This document shows positions 16,861 to 25,549 of a stretch of DNA of 64,000 nucleotides, piece after piece. Each line of letters begins with the position of its first letter. The first letter of the stretch is position 1. The position numbers and the translations under genes are program-made. The notes beneath the pieces were generated by a model. It was not told where the DNA came from. It saw only the letters and a list, made by a program, of their open reading frames with translations, and made no database searches. Source of the DNA: Streptomyces atratus (lineage in GTDB: Bacteria; Actinomycetota; Actinomycetes; Streptomycetales; Streptomycetaceae); contig NZ_BMRN01000023.1 in assembly GCF_014648655.1 (NCBI RefSeq), forward strand, positions 54,625 through 118,624. Reading direction: 5' to 3'.

Positions 16861-17715
16861 ATGACCGGTCAGCAACGGATCGTCGACGCCCACCACCATG
16901 TGTGGGATCTGTCGGTGCGCGACCAGGAATGGATCAGCGGCGACGAACTCGCCCCGCTCCGGCGTACGTTCACCCTCGCCGACCTGGAGCCCGAGGCGCG
17001 CGCCGTCGGAGTGTGCGCCACCGTTCTCGTCCAGACCGTCACCGTCCCCGAGGAGACGCCCGAGTTCCTGGCCCTCGCCCACGACAACGACCTCGTCGCG
17101 GGCGTCGTCGGCTGGTGCGACCTCACGGCTCCGGACGTCGCCGACACCCTTGCCGCGCTGTGTGAACTCCCCGGCGGCGACCGGCTCGTCGGTATCCGCC
17201 ACCAGGTCCAGGGCGAATCCGACCCCGAGTGGCTGCTGCGTCCCGACGTCCGGCGCGGACTGCGTGCCGTCGCCGACGCAGGACTCGTCTACGACCTCGT
17301 CGTCCAGGCCCACCAACTGCCCGCCACCGTCGAGGCCGCAGCCCTGCTGCCCGGGCTGACCTTCGTACTCGACCACGCCGGCAAGCCGCCCGTCGCCACC
17401 GGTGAACTGCACCCCTGGGCCGACGACCTTTGGGCCCTGGCCGCCCGCCCCAACACCGTGTGCAAACTCTCCGGCCTGGTCACCGAGGCCGATGTGCACT
17501 CCTGGACCGTGAGCGACCTGCGCCCGTACGCCGACACCGTCCTGGACGCCTTCGGCCCCGGCCGGGTGATGTTCGGCTCGGACTGGCCGGTGTGCCGGCT
17601 CGCGGCGACGTACGAGGAGGTCGTCGAAGCGGTACACACCCTGACCGACGCCCTCACCGAGGACGAGCGGGCTCGCGTCCTCGCCACCACGGCCGAGCGC
17701 GTGTACGGCCTCTGA
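16861..17715 (+). CDS. Amidohydrolase-family sugar lactonase (L-fuconolactonase-like)
   Basis: 284 residues. The N-terminal IVDAHHHVWD holds the HxH metal ligands. FVLDHAGKPP and VMFGSDWPVCRLAA are the later His and Asp motifs of the amidohydrolase_2 (TIM barrel) family. L-fuconolactonases and L-rhamnonolactonases share exactly this pattern and open the 1,4- or 1,5-lactone made by the preceding aldose dehydrogenase. It closes a three-gene operon. Dehydratase and aldolase genes for later steps are not nearby, so the acid product must be handled by enzymes encoded elsewhere. Confidence 0.88.
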   Translation: MTGQQRIVDAHHHVWDLSVRDQEWISGDELAPLRRTFTLADLEPEARAVGVCATVLVQTVTVPEETPEFLALAHDNDLVAGVVGWCDLTAPDVADTLAALCELPGGDRLVGIRHQVQGESDPEWLLRPDVRRGLRAVADAGLVYDLVVQAHQLPATVEAAALLPGLTFVLDHAGKPPVATGELHPWADDLWALAARPNTVCKLSGLVTEADVHSWTVSDLRPYADTVLDAFGPGRVMFGSDWPVCRLAATYEEVVEAVHTLTDALTEDERARVLATTAERVYGL

Positions 17716-17888
17716 CAGGCATCCGGCCGACGGCTTCGGCAGTCGGAAGGCATCGGCGGCGCCGAGTACACCCAGCGCATGGGCGCCGACATCACGATGA
17801 GGTTCCAGGGTGCGCATGCTGTCCGGTACGGATGGAAGCGGTGAATCACCCAGCGCGGAACCCCCGTGTACGCCCTAAACTCCGCCCC

Positions 17889-18641
17889 ATGCTGCGCGTA
17901 CTCGCCGTCGACGACGAAGAACCCGCCCTGGAGGAACTCCTCTACCTCCTGCGCGCCGATCCCCGCATCCGCAGCGCCGAGGGCGCCACCGGAGCCACCG
18001 AGGCGCTGCGCCGCATCGGCGGCGCCGTCGACGCGGGCCCCGACGACCCGTCCGCCATCGACGTCGTCTTCCTCGACATCCACATGGCGGGCCTCACCGG
18101 TCTCGACGTCGCCCAGCTGCTGGCCGGATTCGCCGCGCCGCCGCTCATCGTCTTCGTCACCGCTCACGAAGGCTTCGCCGTCCACGCCTTCGACCTGAAA
18201 GCCGTCGACTACGTCCTCAAGCCGGTCCGCCGCGAACGCCTCGCCGAAGCGGTACGGCGCGTGGCCGAACAGGTCGGCGACCGCTCCGCACCCGTACTCG
18301 ACACCGCGAACGACCAGATACCGGTGGAGCTCGGCGGAGTGACCCGGTTCATCCCGGTCGACGACATCGCCTACGCCGAGGCCCAGGGCGACTACGCCCG
18401 GCTGTACACCGACAACGGCAGCCACCTCGTCCGCGTCCCCCTCACGACTCTGGAGGAACGCTGGCGTTCGCGCGGCTTCGTACGCATCCACCGCCGCCAC
18501 CTCGTCGCGCTGGGGCGGATCGCTGAACTCCACCTCGACGCGGGCAGCATGAGCGTGCGCATCGGCACCGCGGAGCTCGCCGTGAGCCGTCGCCACGCCC
18601 GCGCGCTGCGCGATCTGCTGATGCGCCGGACCGGCCGCTGA
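17889..18641 (+). CDS. LytTR-family response regulator
   Basis: 250 residues from ATG 17889, 7 nt after a TAAACT -10 box, so the mRNA is probably leaderless. A CheY-like receiver occupies about 1-125 (VDDEEPALEELL, phospho-acceptor VVFLDIHMAG, VDYVLKPV). A LytTR DNA-binding domain occupies about 145-245 (DDIAYAEAQGDYARLYT, FVRIHRRHLVALGRI). It probably pairs with the LytS-type kinase at 20746. The two flank a DUF485-like protein and a sodium:solute symporter, an arrangement reminiscent of pyruvate-sensing BtsS/BtsR or YpdA/YpdB systems that control a neighbouring transporter. Confidence 0.93.
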   Translation: MLRVLAVDDEEPALEELLYLLRADPRIRSAEGATGATEALRRIGGAVDAGPDDPSAIDVVFLDIHMAGLTGLDVAQLLAGFAAPPLIVFVTAHEGFAVHAFDLKAVDYVLKPVRRERLAEAVRRVAEQVGDRSAPVLDTANDQIPVELGGVTRFIPVDDIAYAEAQGDYARLYTDNGSHLVRVPLTTLEERWRSRGFVRIHRRHLVALGRIAELHLDAGSMSVRIGTAELAVSRRHARALRDLLMRRTGR

Positions 18642-18705
18642 CCAGGCCCTGCCCGGACTCGAACCCCTTCCCACGACCGTCCGGTGCTGCGTACACTCCG
18701 GGCCC

Positions 18706-19068
18706 ATGTCCGCAGAGTCAACGCCCCGGCGTGAAGTGGTGACGGGGGTGCCCCGGCGGGTGCGCCCGCTGCCGCGCTACCGCACCCAGTCGGAGATCGA
18801 CGAGCAGACCGCACTCGGCGGGGCCTACGTCCGTTCGCTGATGCGCAGCCAACTGCGGGCCGGACTCACCGCGTTCACCGTCCTCGCCGTGGTCGTCGGC
18901 ACACTGCCGCTGGTCTTCGAAGCTCTGCACAGCGCCGCGCTCGTCTGGGCGGTCCTCGGGTTCGCCGCCTATCCACCACTGACCCTGGCCGCCTGGTGGT
19001 ACGTGCGACGGGCCGAGCGCAACGAACGCGACTTCGCCCGGCTGGTGGAAGGCCGCCCCGCACAGTGA
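18706..19068 (+). CDS. Small membrane protein (DUF485-like), symporter partner
   Basis: 120 residues from ATG 18706, 8 nt after TACACT. A basic cytoplasmic N-terminus (RVRPLPRYRTQSEIDEQ) is followed by two hydrophobic helices and a charged tail. DUF485 proteins precede acetate/solute symporters in many bacteria, and here the stop overlaps the symporter GTG (GTGA). I infer an accessory subunit; similarity to DUF485 is by layout rather than clear motif. Confidence 0.75.
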   Translation: MSAESTPRREVVTGVPRRVRPLPRYRTQSEIDEQTALGGAYVRSLMRSQLRAGLTAFTVLAVVVGTLPLVFEALHSAALVWAVLGFAAYPPLTLAAWWYVRRAERNERDFARLVEGRPAQ

Positions 19069-20528
19069 GCCGTACGTACGCGGTGGCGGCCGTCGCGGCC
19101 GTCGTCGTCGCGACCGTCCTCGTCGGCGGTTTCGGACTGCGCATCTCCCGCACCACCTCCGACTTCTACGTCGCCTCACGCACCGTACGGCCCCGGCTCA
19201 ACGCCGCAGCGATCAGCGGCGAATACCTCTCCGCCGCCTCCTTCCTCGGCATCGCCGGCCTGGTGCTCGTGCACGGCCCGGACATGCTCTGGTACCCGGT
19301 CGGATACACCGCGGGCTATCTGGTGCTGCTGGTGTTCGTCGCCGCACCGCTGCGCCGCTCGGGGGCGTACACCCTGCCCGACTTCGCCGAGGGGCGGCTG
19401 GAATCGCGGCAGGTGCGCAGGCTGGTGAGCGTCTTCGTCGTCGCGGCGGGCTGGCTCTATCTCGTACCACAGCTCCAGGGCGCGGGGCTGACGCTCAAGA
19501 TCCTGACCGGGGCGCCCGGCTGGCTCGGCGATGTGCTCGTGGCCTCCGTCGTCGTCATCGCCGTCGCCGCGGGTGGCATGCGGTCCATCACTTTCGTACA
19601 GGTCTTCCAGTACTGGCTGAAGCTGACCGCACTCCTCGTCCCCGCGATCTTCCTGGTGCTCGCCTGGCAGAGCGACGGGCAGCCCCGCGTCCACTTCGAC
19701 GAGCAGCTCTCCGTGTTCCGCGCCGACCATCCGCTGTACGCCACCTACGGGCTGATCGTCGCGACGTTCCTCGGCACCATGGGCCTCCCGCACGTCGTCG
19801 TCCGCTTCTACACCAGCCCCAACGGCCGCGACGCCCGGCGTACCACGGTCGCTGTCCTCGCCCTCATCGGCCTGTTCTATCTGCTGCCGCCGGTCTACGG
19901 CGCACTGGGCAGGCTGTACGCCCCCGAGCTGATCCACGGCGGGGACGCGGACGCCGCCGTGCTGCTGCTGCCCGAACGCGTCATCGGCGGGCTCGGCGGT
20001 GACCTGCTCGGCGCGCTCATCGCGGGCGGCGCCTTCGCCGCGTTCCTGTCGACCGCCTCCGGCCTCACGATGGCCGTCGCCGGAGTCATCACCCAGGACG
20101 TGCTCCCGTCGCGCGGGGTACGGCACTTCCGGCTGGCCACCGTCCTCGCCATGTGCGTACCGCTGGCCGGTTCGCTGATGGTGAGCCGGGTGCCGGTGGC
20201 CGACTCGGTGGGGATGGCGTTCGCCGTCTCCGCGTCCTCCTTCTGCCCGCTGCTGGTCCTCGGCATCTGGTGGCGGCGGCTCACCCCGCCCGGCGCGATC
20301 GCCGGTCTGCTGCTCGGCGGCGGCTCCGCGTTCCTGTCCGTCGCCATCACCGTCAGCGGCGCCGTACGCCCGCCCGGCTGGCCGCACGCCCTGCTCGCCT
20401 GGCCCGCCGTCTGGTCGGTGCCGGTCGGCTTCCTCGCCATGGTCCTGGTGTCCCTCGCCACGCCCGGCCGCATACCTCCCGGTACGAACGCCGCCATGAG
20501 CCGCTTCCACCTGCCGGAAGCGCTGTGA
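19065..20528 (+). CDS. Sodium:solute symporter (SSS family, acetate/pyruvate-type)
   Basis: 487 residues from GTG 19065, overlapping the previous stop. About 13 membrane helices. Signatures are DFYVASRTVRPRLNAAAISG, EYLSAASFLGIAGLV and FLGTMGLPHVVVRFYTSPN, the cation/acetate symporter (ActP/MctC) pattern. It couples Na+ entry to uptake of a short monocarboxylate, most likely acetate or pyruvate. Flanked by LytTR and LytS genes, so uptake is probably controlled by an external carboxylate sensed by the kinase (inference). Confidence 0.92.
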   Translation: MSRTYAVAAVAAVVVATVLVGGFGLRISRTTSDFYVASRTVRPRLNAAAISGEYLSAASFLGIAGLVLVHGPDMLWYPVGYTAGYLVLLVFVAAPLRRSGAYTLPDFAEGRLESRQVRRLVSVFVVAAGWLYLVPQLQGAGLTLKILTGAPGWLGDVLVASVVVIAVAAGGMRSITFVQVFQYWLKLTALLVPAIFLVLAWQSDGQPRVHFDEQLSVFRADHPLYATYGLIVATFLGTMGLPHVVVRFYTSPNGRDARRTTVAVLALIGLFYLLPPVYGALGRLYAPELIHGGDADAAVLLLPERVIGGLGGDLLGALIAGGAFAAFLSTASGLTMAVAGVITQDVLPSRGVRHFRLATVLAMCVPLAGSLMVSRVPVADSVGMAFAVSASSFCPLLVLGIWWRRLTPPGAIAGLLLGGGSAFLSVAITVSGAVRPPGWPHALLAWPAVWSVPVGFLAMVLVSLATPGRIPPGTNAAMSRFHLPEAL

Positions 20529-20601
20529 GGGCCCGGCAGCGTGCTTCGCGGCGTCGCGGGGCCGGGGCACGTACCTCGCGGCGTTGTCGTCGATCACCAA
20601 C

Positions 20602-20646
20602 GCTCCTTCCCCAAGCTCTCAGCTGCGTTCGAGCAGGGGAGACCCC
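20602..20646 (+). repeat. 45-nt dispersed repeat, copy A
   Basis: Runs from GCTCCTTCCCCAAGCTCTC to GTTCGAGCAGGGGAGACCCC. It shares its length and most bases with copies at 21651 and 40150. CCCC..GCTC pairs with GAGC.GGGG to give a short hairpin. It sits between the symporter and the kinase gene. Similar short elements are scattered in Streptomyces genomes. Confidence 0.85.
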
Positions 20647-20745
20647 GTCTGCCTCAATCCTCCGCCTCGCGATGCACGTACCCCAGCCCCGCTCCTTCAC
20701 CCGCGCTGCCCACCGCCGGGCCCTCCTGGCCTCGGGGAGACACCG

Positions 20746-21966
20746 ATGACCGGGGCCGGATACGCCGTACTCGTCCTTCTGCTGCTCGGCGCGGGCTTCC
20801 TGCTCGGCCGCCGCACCGCCCGCCCGGTCCGTACCAGCGACGTCGGAACCCCCGTCGAGCACGCCACCTTCGAGACCCTGCACACCGCCTCGCTCGCCGC
20901 GCCCCCACTGCGCGCCGGACTCACCGAGGAGAGCGCCCGCAAATCCGCCCGCAGGCTCCGCTCCCTGCTCGGCACCGACGCCCTCTGCCTCACCGACCGC
21001 GACCGGGTGCTCGTCTGGGACGGCGCGGGCGAACACCACGGCCGGCACGTGATGGACCAGGTGCGAGACCTCCTCGCCAGCGGCCGGGACACCGCCTTCC
21101 ACAGCGACTGCGACGACCTCGACTGCCCGTTGCGCTGGGCCGTCGCCGTGCCGCTCACCGTCGACCACCGGGTCCTCGGTGCCCTCATCGCCTACGCCCC
21201 GCGCGAATCCGCGGTGCTGGCGAGAGCGGCCGGAGAGGTGGCCCGCTGGGTCTGCGTACAGCTGGAACTCGCCGAGCTCGATCGCTCCCGCACCCAGCTC
21301 ATCGAGGCCGAGATCAGGGCGCTGCGGGCCCAGATCTCCCCGCACTTCATCTTCAACTCACTGGCCGCCATCGCCTCGTTCGTCCGCACCGACCCCGAGC
21401 AGGCCCGTGAACTCCTTCTGGAATTCGCCGATTTCACCCGCTACTCATTCCGCAGCCACGGCGACTTCACCACCCTCGCCGACGAACTCCACTCCATCGA
21501 CCAGTACCTGGCACTGGTACGGGCCCGCTTCGGAGAACGGCTCGCGGTCACCCTCCAGGTCGCCCCCGAAGTACTGCCCGTCGCCCTGCCTTTCCTCTGC
21601 CTCCAGCCCCTGGTCGAGAACGCCGTCAAACACGGCCTCGAAGGAGCCGTCACCCTTCCCCGGGCTCCCGGCTCCGTTCGAGCAGGGGAGACCCCGACCC
21701 GCATCACCATCCGCGCACTCGACGCCGGTTCGGAGGCCGAGGTCGTCATCGAGGACGACGGCACCGGCATGGATCCGGAACGCCTGCGCCGCATCCTGCG
21801 CGGCGAGGGCGGCAAGTCGACCGGAATCGGGCTGCTCAACGTCGACGAGCGGCTGCGCCAGGTGTACGGGGACGACTACGGACTCGTCATCGAGACGGGC
21901 ATCGGCGCCGGGATGAAGGTCACGGTACGGCTGCCGAAGTACCGTGCGGGGGTGCACGGTTCCTGA
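20746..21966 (+). CDS. LytS-type sensor histidine kinase
   Basis: 406 residues from ATG 20746 (GGGGAGA upstream). One N-terminal helix (about 4-22) is followed by a GAF-like sensor (about 60-165). The His_kinase domain is ISPHFIFNSLAAIASFV with phospho-acceptor His. A GHKL ATPase follows (PLVENAVKHGLEG, IEDDGTGMDPERL, STGIGLLNVDERLRQ). Between the N box and the next strand is a segment LPRAPGSVRAGETPT encoded by copy B of the 45-nt repeat, an in-frame insertion of a dispersed element. It should phosphorylate the LytTR regulator at 17889. Confidence 0.93.
   Translation: MTGAGYAVLVLLLLGAGFLLGRRTARPVRTSDVGTPVEHATFETLHTASLAAPPLRAGLTEESARKSARRLRSLLGTDALCLTDRDRVLVWDGAGEHHGRHVMDQVRDLLASGRDTAFHSDCDDLDCPLRWAVAVPLTVDHRVLGALIAYAPRESAVLARAAGEVARWVCVQLELAELDRSRTQLIEAEIRALRAQISPHFIFNSLAAIASFVRTDPEQARELLLEFADFTRYSFRSHGDFTTLADELHSIDQYLALVRARFGERLAVTLQVAPEVLPVALPFLCLQPLVENAVKHGLEGAVTLPRAPGSVRAGETPTRITIRALDAGSEAEVVIEDDGTGMDPERLRRILRGEGGKSTGIGLLNVDERLRQVYGDDYGLVIETGIGAGMKVTVRLPKYRAGVHGS
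21651..21695 (+). repeat. 45-nt dispersed repeat, copy B, inside the kinase gene
   Basis: CGTTCGAGCAGGGGAGACCC is identical to copy C and to copy A at this end; the 5' half differs at several positions. Its 45 nt add 15 codons without breaking the frame, in the variable loop after the ATPase N box. Confidence 0.85.
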
Positions 21967-21985
21967 CCACCCGGTGGGGCGGCGA

Positions 21986-22504
21986 TCAGTGCAGATGGAT
22001 TGCCAGATGCCCCAGCGGCAGCCCCAGCTGCCAGGCCGGCGTCCACACCTGGGCCGCCTCCTCCGCATCCGCCCCGTCGCTCATCGGTTCCCAGGGCGGC
22101 GGACCGATCGTATCGAGGTCGGCCGCGAGCAGTTCGGTCTCCTCCAGCCACCGCCAGGCCGCGCGGGCCAGCGCCAGATCCGGATCCGCGTCACCGGGCG
22201 CGAGCACCGGGGCCGCCTCAAGTGCGTCGAGCCGCTCACAGACCCAGCCGCGCCAGGCCGCCCCGTACGCCGTCAACAGCCGCAGCTCGTCCATCCGGGC
22301 CGCGGGCAGGGCATCGGGCACCCCACCGTCGGACAGGAAGACAGTGAGCGCGAGGGCGTCCCGTCCCGCGCGGTACTCCAGGGTGGACGGCTCCATCAGA
22401 TCGCCGGTCCGCAGCAGCTCGTCGGCGATGTACTCGGCGTACATCCAGGCCATCGGGACCAGCAGCCCGCCACCACTGGTTCCATCCTGACGTTCCGGGC
22501 GCAT
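21986..22504 (-). CDS. Conserved hypothetical cytoplasmic protein
   Basis: 172 residues from ATG 22504 with GAGGCGAGACGGG upstream. It is acidic, Leu/Ala/Trp-rich and all-helical in appearance (WMYAEYIADELLRTGDLMEP, RLLTAYGAAWRGWVCERLDA). No signal peptide, helix pair or metal motif was seen. It lies tail-to-tail with the kinase gene and head-to-head with the anti-sigma-like gene. I do not recognise its function. Confidence 0.75.
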   Translation of the reverse strand: MRPERQDGTSGGGLLVPMAWMYAEYIADELLRTGDLMEPSTLEYRAGRDALALTVFLSDGGVPDALPAARMDELRLLTAYGAAWRGWVCERLDALEAAPVLAPGDADPDLALARAAWRWLEETELLAADLDTIGPPPWEPMSDGADAEEAAQVWTPAWQLGLPLGHLAIHLH

Positions 22505-22629
22505 CCCGTCTCGCCTCTTTCTCTTCTCGGCACCGGGCTTCACGGAGCATTGAACCGGGGGAGCGCGCCCTACGTGGCCAGAAAGACAGGATCCGTCATG
22601 ACCGGATCCGTCCACGACACGAGGATGCG

Positions 22630-22827
22630 ATGACCGCCGATCACGGAGAGGGCGCGCACGTGCGGCAGTCGCTCGGCGCCTATGTTCTCGATGCGCTCAC
22701 CGCCGACGAGACCCGAATGGTCTCCCGCCATCTGCAGTCCTGCGACCGCTGCGCCGCCGACTACATGGAGGTCGCGGAGGCCGTGTCGCTGCTCGCCCTG
22801 ATCACCGTGGAGGACCTGCTGGAGTAG
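22630..22827 (+). CDS. Minimal zinc-binding anti-sigma (ZAS) protein
   Basis: 65 residues from ATG 22630 (GAGGATGCG upstream). It has the anti-sigma zinc pattern H-x23-H-x3-C-x2-C, ending in RHLQSCDRC. ZAS proteins bind ECF sigma factors and often release them after oxidation of the cysteines. Here there is nothing after the domain: no membrane helix and no sensor. It is convergent with, and its last 67 nt overlap, the ECF sigma gene, while most anti-sigma genes follow their sigma co-directionally. It may be complete and soluble, or a shortened relic. Confidence 0.75.
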   Translation: MTADHGEGAHVRQSLGAYVLDALTADETRMVSRHLQSCDRCAADYMEVAEAVSLLALITVEDLLE

Positions 22828-23330
22828 CCCGGCAGGTTACGGGAGAGCTGACGCAGCGCGTAGTGGGACCGGGACTTGACCGTGCCCGCCGGAATACCGA
22901 GAGTCCGGGCCGTCTCGCCCACGCTCAGCCCGCGGAAATATATCTGGACGAGGACCGCACGGTGTTCCGGGCTGAGGGTGCGTACTGCATCGCGTACGTC
23001 GAGGGCCGAGACCGTGGACTCGGCGGTGTCCTCCGCGCCCGCGGCGGCCTCCAGCACGATGTCGCTGACCTCGGTCGGCCGCGCCTGCCTGGAGCGGCGC
23101 GCATCGATCGCGAGACGCCGGGCCACGGTGAAGAGCCAGGGCCGCATCGAGTCGTACGGAGCGTCGAAGGCCTCCGGGTTCTGCCAGGCCCGCACCAGCG
23201 TCTCCTGGAGCAGATCCTCGGCCCGCTGCCGGTCGCCGAAGGTCAGCCCGAGCAGGAATGTGAGAACGGCGGGGCCGTGGTCCCGCTGGAGGTCCGCTAG
23301 GGCCCGCTCATCGGTCGTCGTGGTGGTCAT
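22761..23330 (-). CDS. ECF-subfamily RNA polymerase sigma factor
   Basis: 189 residues from ATG 23330 with GGAAGGG upstream. Region 2 includes RAEDLLQETLVRAWQNPEAF and MRPWLFTVARRLAIDARR. Region 4 includes LSVGETARTLGIPAGTVKSR as the helix-turn-helix. The last 20 or so residues (after LSRNLPGY) lie antisense to the ZAS gene and look like a read-through tail; shorter ECFs of this type normally end near there. The ZAS protein is its likely partner because of position. Confidence 0.92.
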   Translation of the reverse strand: MTTTTTDERALADLQRDHGPAVLTFLLGLTFGDRQRAEDLLQETLVRAWQNPEAFDAPYDSMRPWLFTVARRLAIDARRSRQARPTEVSDIVLEAAAGAEDTAESTVSALDVRDAVRTLSPEHRAVLVQIYFRGLSVGETARTLGIPAGTVKSRSHYALRQLSRNLPGYSSRSSTVIRASSDTASATSM

Positions 23331-23512
23331 CGTGAACGCCCTTCCCCGCAGTGGCCACTTGCCGCTTCGCTGCCGACTGGCGTATACGAACCCATCGGGG
23401 CGCCGAGGAACAGGCGACGGGCGGCTCCGTGCGACGAGCGGTCACACAGTGCGGCGAATGGTGCGGTGAACGGTCGGGCGGCGGTCGAGCGGGTGTTCTT
23501 ACAGGCGATGGA

Positions 23513-24967
23513 TCAACCCGTACCTGTACCCGACCCCGTACCCGTCTGCGGTGTCTTCGCCATTTCCGACTTCCGGTACGAGTAACCGAAATAGATCACC
23601 AGACCGATCAGGAACCACACCGCGAACCGTACCCACGTCTGCCACTGCAGAAAGGTGATCAGCCAGATCGAGAACACCACACCCAGGGCCGGCACGAACG
23701 GCATGCCGGGGGTGCGGAACGTACGCGGCAGATCTGGCTGCTTGTAACGCAGAACGATCACTGCGACGCACACCACCACGAACGCGAGCAGAATGCCGAT
23801 GTTCGTCAGCTCGGCAGCCTCGCCGATCGGCAGGAACCCGGCGATCACGGCCGAGGCCGCGCCGACGATCCAGGTCACCCGGGTCGGTACGTGCCGGGTC
23901 GGGTGGGTCTTGGCGAACCACTTCGGCAGCAGCCCGTCGCGGCTCATCGAGAACCACACCCGGGTCACGCCGAGCATGAAGGTGAACATCACCGTGAGGA
24001 TGCCGATGATCGCGCCCACCGCGATCACATCGGCGAGTCCGCTGAGCCCCACCGACTTGAAGGCCGTGGAGAATCCGGACTCCGGGTCGATGTCCTTGTA
24101 GCTCTGCATTCCGGTCAGCACCAGACAAGCGGCCACATAGAGGACCATGGAGATCCCGAGGGAGTACAGGATCGCCTTCGGCATGTGCTGCTGGGCGTCC
24201 TTGGACTCCTCGGCCGCCGTCGACATGGCGTCGTACCCGAAGACCGCGAAGAACACCGTGGCCGCACCGGTGAAGGCACCGCTCACCCCGAACGGGAAGA
24301 ACGGGTTGTAGTTGGCGGTGTTGATGTGGAACACGCCGACGCCGATGACCAGCAGGACGACCAGGACCTTCAGGACCACCACGACCGTTTCGAAGCGGGC
24401 CGCGTTCTTGATGCCGAGGGTCAGAAGGTACGCCACGAGCAGGCAGAGCAGCGCGGCGAACAGGTCCATGCGATGGCCCGACCCGGTGCCGGGCGCGCCC
24501 AGCATCCACTTCGGCAGTTCGAGCCCCATCTCCCCGAGCAGAAAGCTGAAGTAGCCGGAGATGCCGATCGCGACCACGGCCACGATCGCCGTGTACTCCA
24601 GCAGCAGGTCCCAGCCGATGAACCAGCCCACCAGCTCGCCGAGTACCGCGTATCCGTAGGTGTAGGCGGAGCCGGCCTTCGGGATCAGGCCGGCGAACTC
24701 CGCGTAGCTGAAGGCGGCCGCCGCGCTCGCCACACCCGCGATCAGGAAGGAGATCAGGACCGCGGGCCCGGCGGTGCCGTTCGCCACCGTGCCGGCGAGG
24801 GTGAAGATGCCCGCGCCGATGATGCCGCCCACGCCGATCGCCGTGAGCTGCCACAACCCGAGCGTTCTGGTGAGCTGAGTGGTGGCGTCCCCCGCCGGTC
24901 CTTTCTCGTCGATCTGCTCGATCGGCTTGCGGCGCAGTACACCCTCGCCCACTCGGAGCCTTGCCAT
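23513..24967 (-). CDS. APC-superfamily (cationic) amino acid permease
   Basis: 484 residues from ATG 24967 (GGAGAGGGTG upstream). Twelve or more helices. LTAIGVGGIIGAGIFTLAG is the first-helix signature. AFSYAEFAGLIPKAGSAYTY and FFAVFGYDAMSTAAEESKD are CAT/APC motifs. It likely imports a basic or neutral amino acid by proton exchange. The C-terminus ends in a soluble Thr/Gly repeat. Single gene; 182 bp separate it from the sigma gene on the same strand. Confidence 0.92.
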   Translation of the reverse strand: MARLRVGEGVLRRKPIEQIDEKGPAGDATTQLTRTLGLWQLTAIGVGGIIGAGIFTLAGTVANGTAGPAVLISFLIAGVASAAAAFSYAEFAGLIPKAGSAYTYGYAVLGELVGWFIGWDLLLEYTAIVAVVAIGISGYFSFLLGEMGLELPKWMLGAPGTGSGHRMDLFAALLCLLVAYLLTLGIKNAARFETVVVVLKVLVVLLVIGVGVFHINTANYNPFFPFGVSGAFTGAATVFFAVFGYDAMSTAAEESKDAQQHMPKAILYSLGISMVLYVAACLVLTGMQSYKDIDPESGFSTAFKSVGLSGLADVIAVGAIIGILTVMFTFMLGVTRVWFSMSRDGLLPKWFAKTHPTRHVPTRVTWIVGAASAVIAGFLPIGEAAELTNIGILLAFVVVCVAVIVLRYKQPDLPRTFRTPGMPFVPALGVVFSIWLITFLQWQTWVRFAVWFLIGLVIYFGYSYRKSEMAKTPQTGTGSGTGTG

Positions 24968-25077
24968 GAGTCACCCTCTCCACTGACGGCTGTCCCTGAC
25001 GGGCGCTCATGATGGCCCAGGTGGGTCCGGTGCGAAAGACGGCCTGCCGTCCGACCGAGGTGAGGATTCCGCGACGG

Positions 25078-25539
25078 TTACGGCACCACCGTGACGGGCC
25101 AACGGCCCGCCTTCACCAGCCGGATCGCCACCGATCCGATGAACCGGTGCCCGGCCGACTCCGACGCTCCCACCACGACGGCATCGGCCTTCAACTCGTC
25201 CGCCGCTGTGACGAGGCCGTTGTAGGGATCACCGCGGAAGGTGTGGAACTCCCAGCGCACATCCCATATGTCCTTCATCCGCTCCGTCGCCTCCCGGATC
25301 TCGTTCACCAGCTCCTCCGCGACCTCTCCGGTCGTATCGGCGACCGGTGCACCGAGCGCGGCCCCCGCGGGCAGCACGGGCTGGACATAGACGAGGGCGA
25401 GCATGGCCCCCTGACGACGGGCGAGCCCCGCCGCGTACGCCGCGGCACGCATGGAGGAATCGGACCCGTCGAGGCCTGCGACGATCACTCTCGGGCCGTC
25501 TGTGCCACGTTCGAACTGGTGGGGCTGTTGGTCTGTCAC
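25078..25539 (-). CDS. Universal stress protein (UspA family)
   Basis: 153 residues from GTG 25539. VIVAGLDGSDSSMRAAAYAA starts the Usp fold and VVGASESAGHRFIGSVAIRL carries the G-2x-G-9x-G(S/T) nucleotide-binding pattern; VTVVP ends it. A TAGCCT -10-like box lies 7 nt upstream of the GTG, suggesting its own leaderless promoter inside the end of the small upstream gene. Usp proteins help survival of hypoxia and stationary phase. Confidence 0.9.
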   Translation of the reverse strand: MTDQQPHQFERGTDGPRVIVAGLDGSDSSMRAAAYAAGLARRQGAMLALVYVQPVLPAGAALGAPVADTTGEVAEELVNEIREATERMKDIWDVRWEFHTFRGDPYNGLVTAADELKADAVVVGASESAGHRFIGSVAIRLVKAGRWPVTVVP

Positions 25540-25549
25540 GGCAGCGAGG

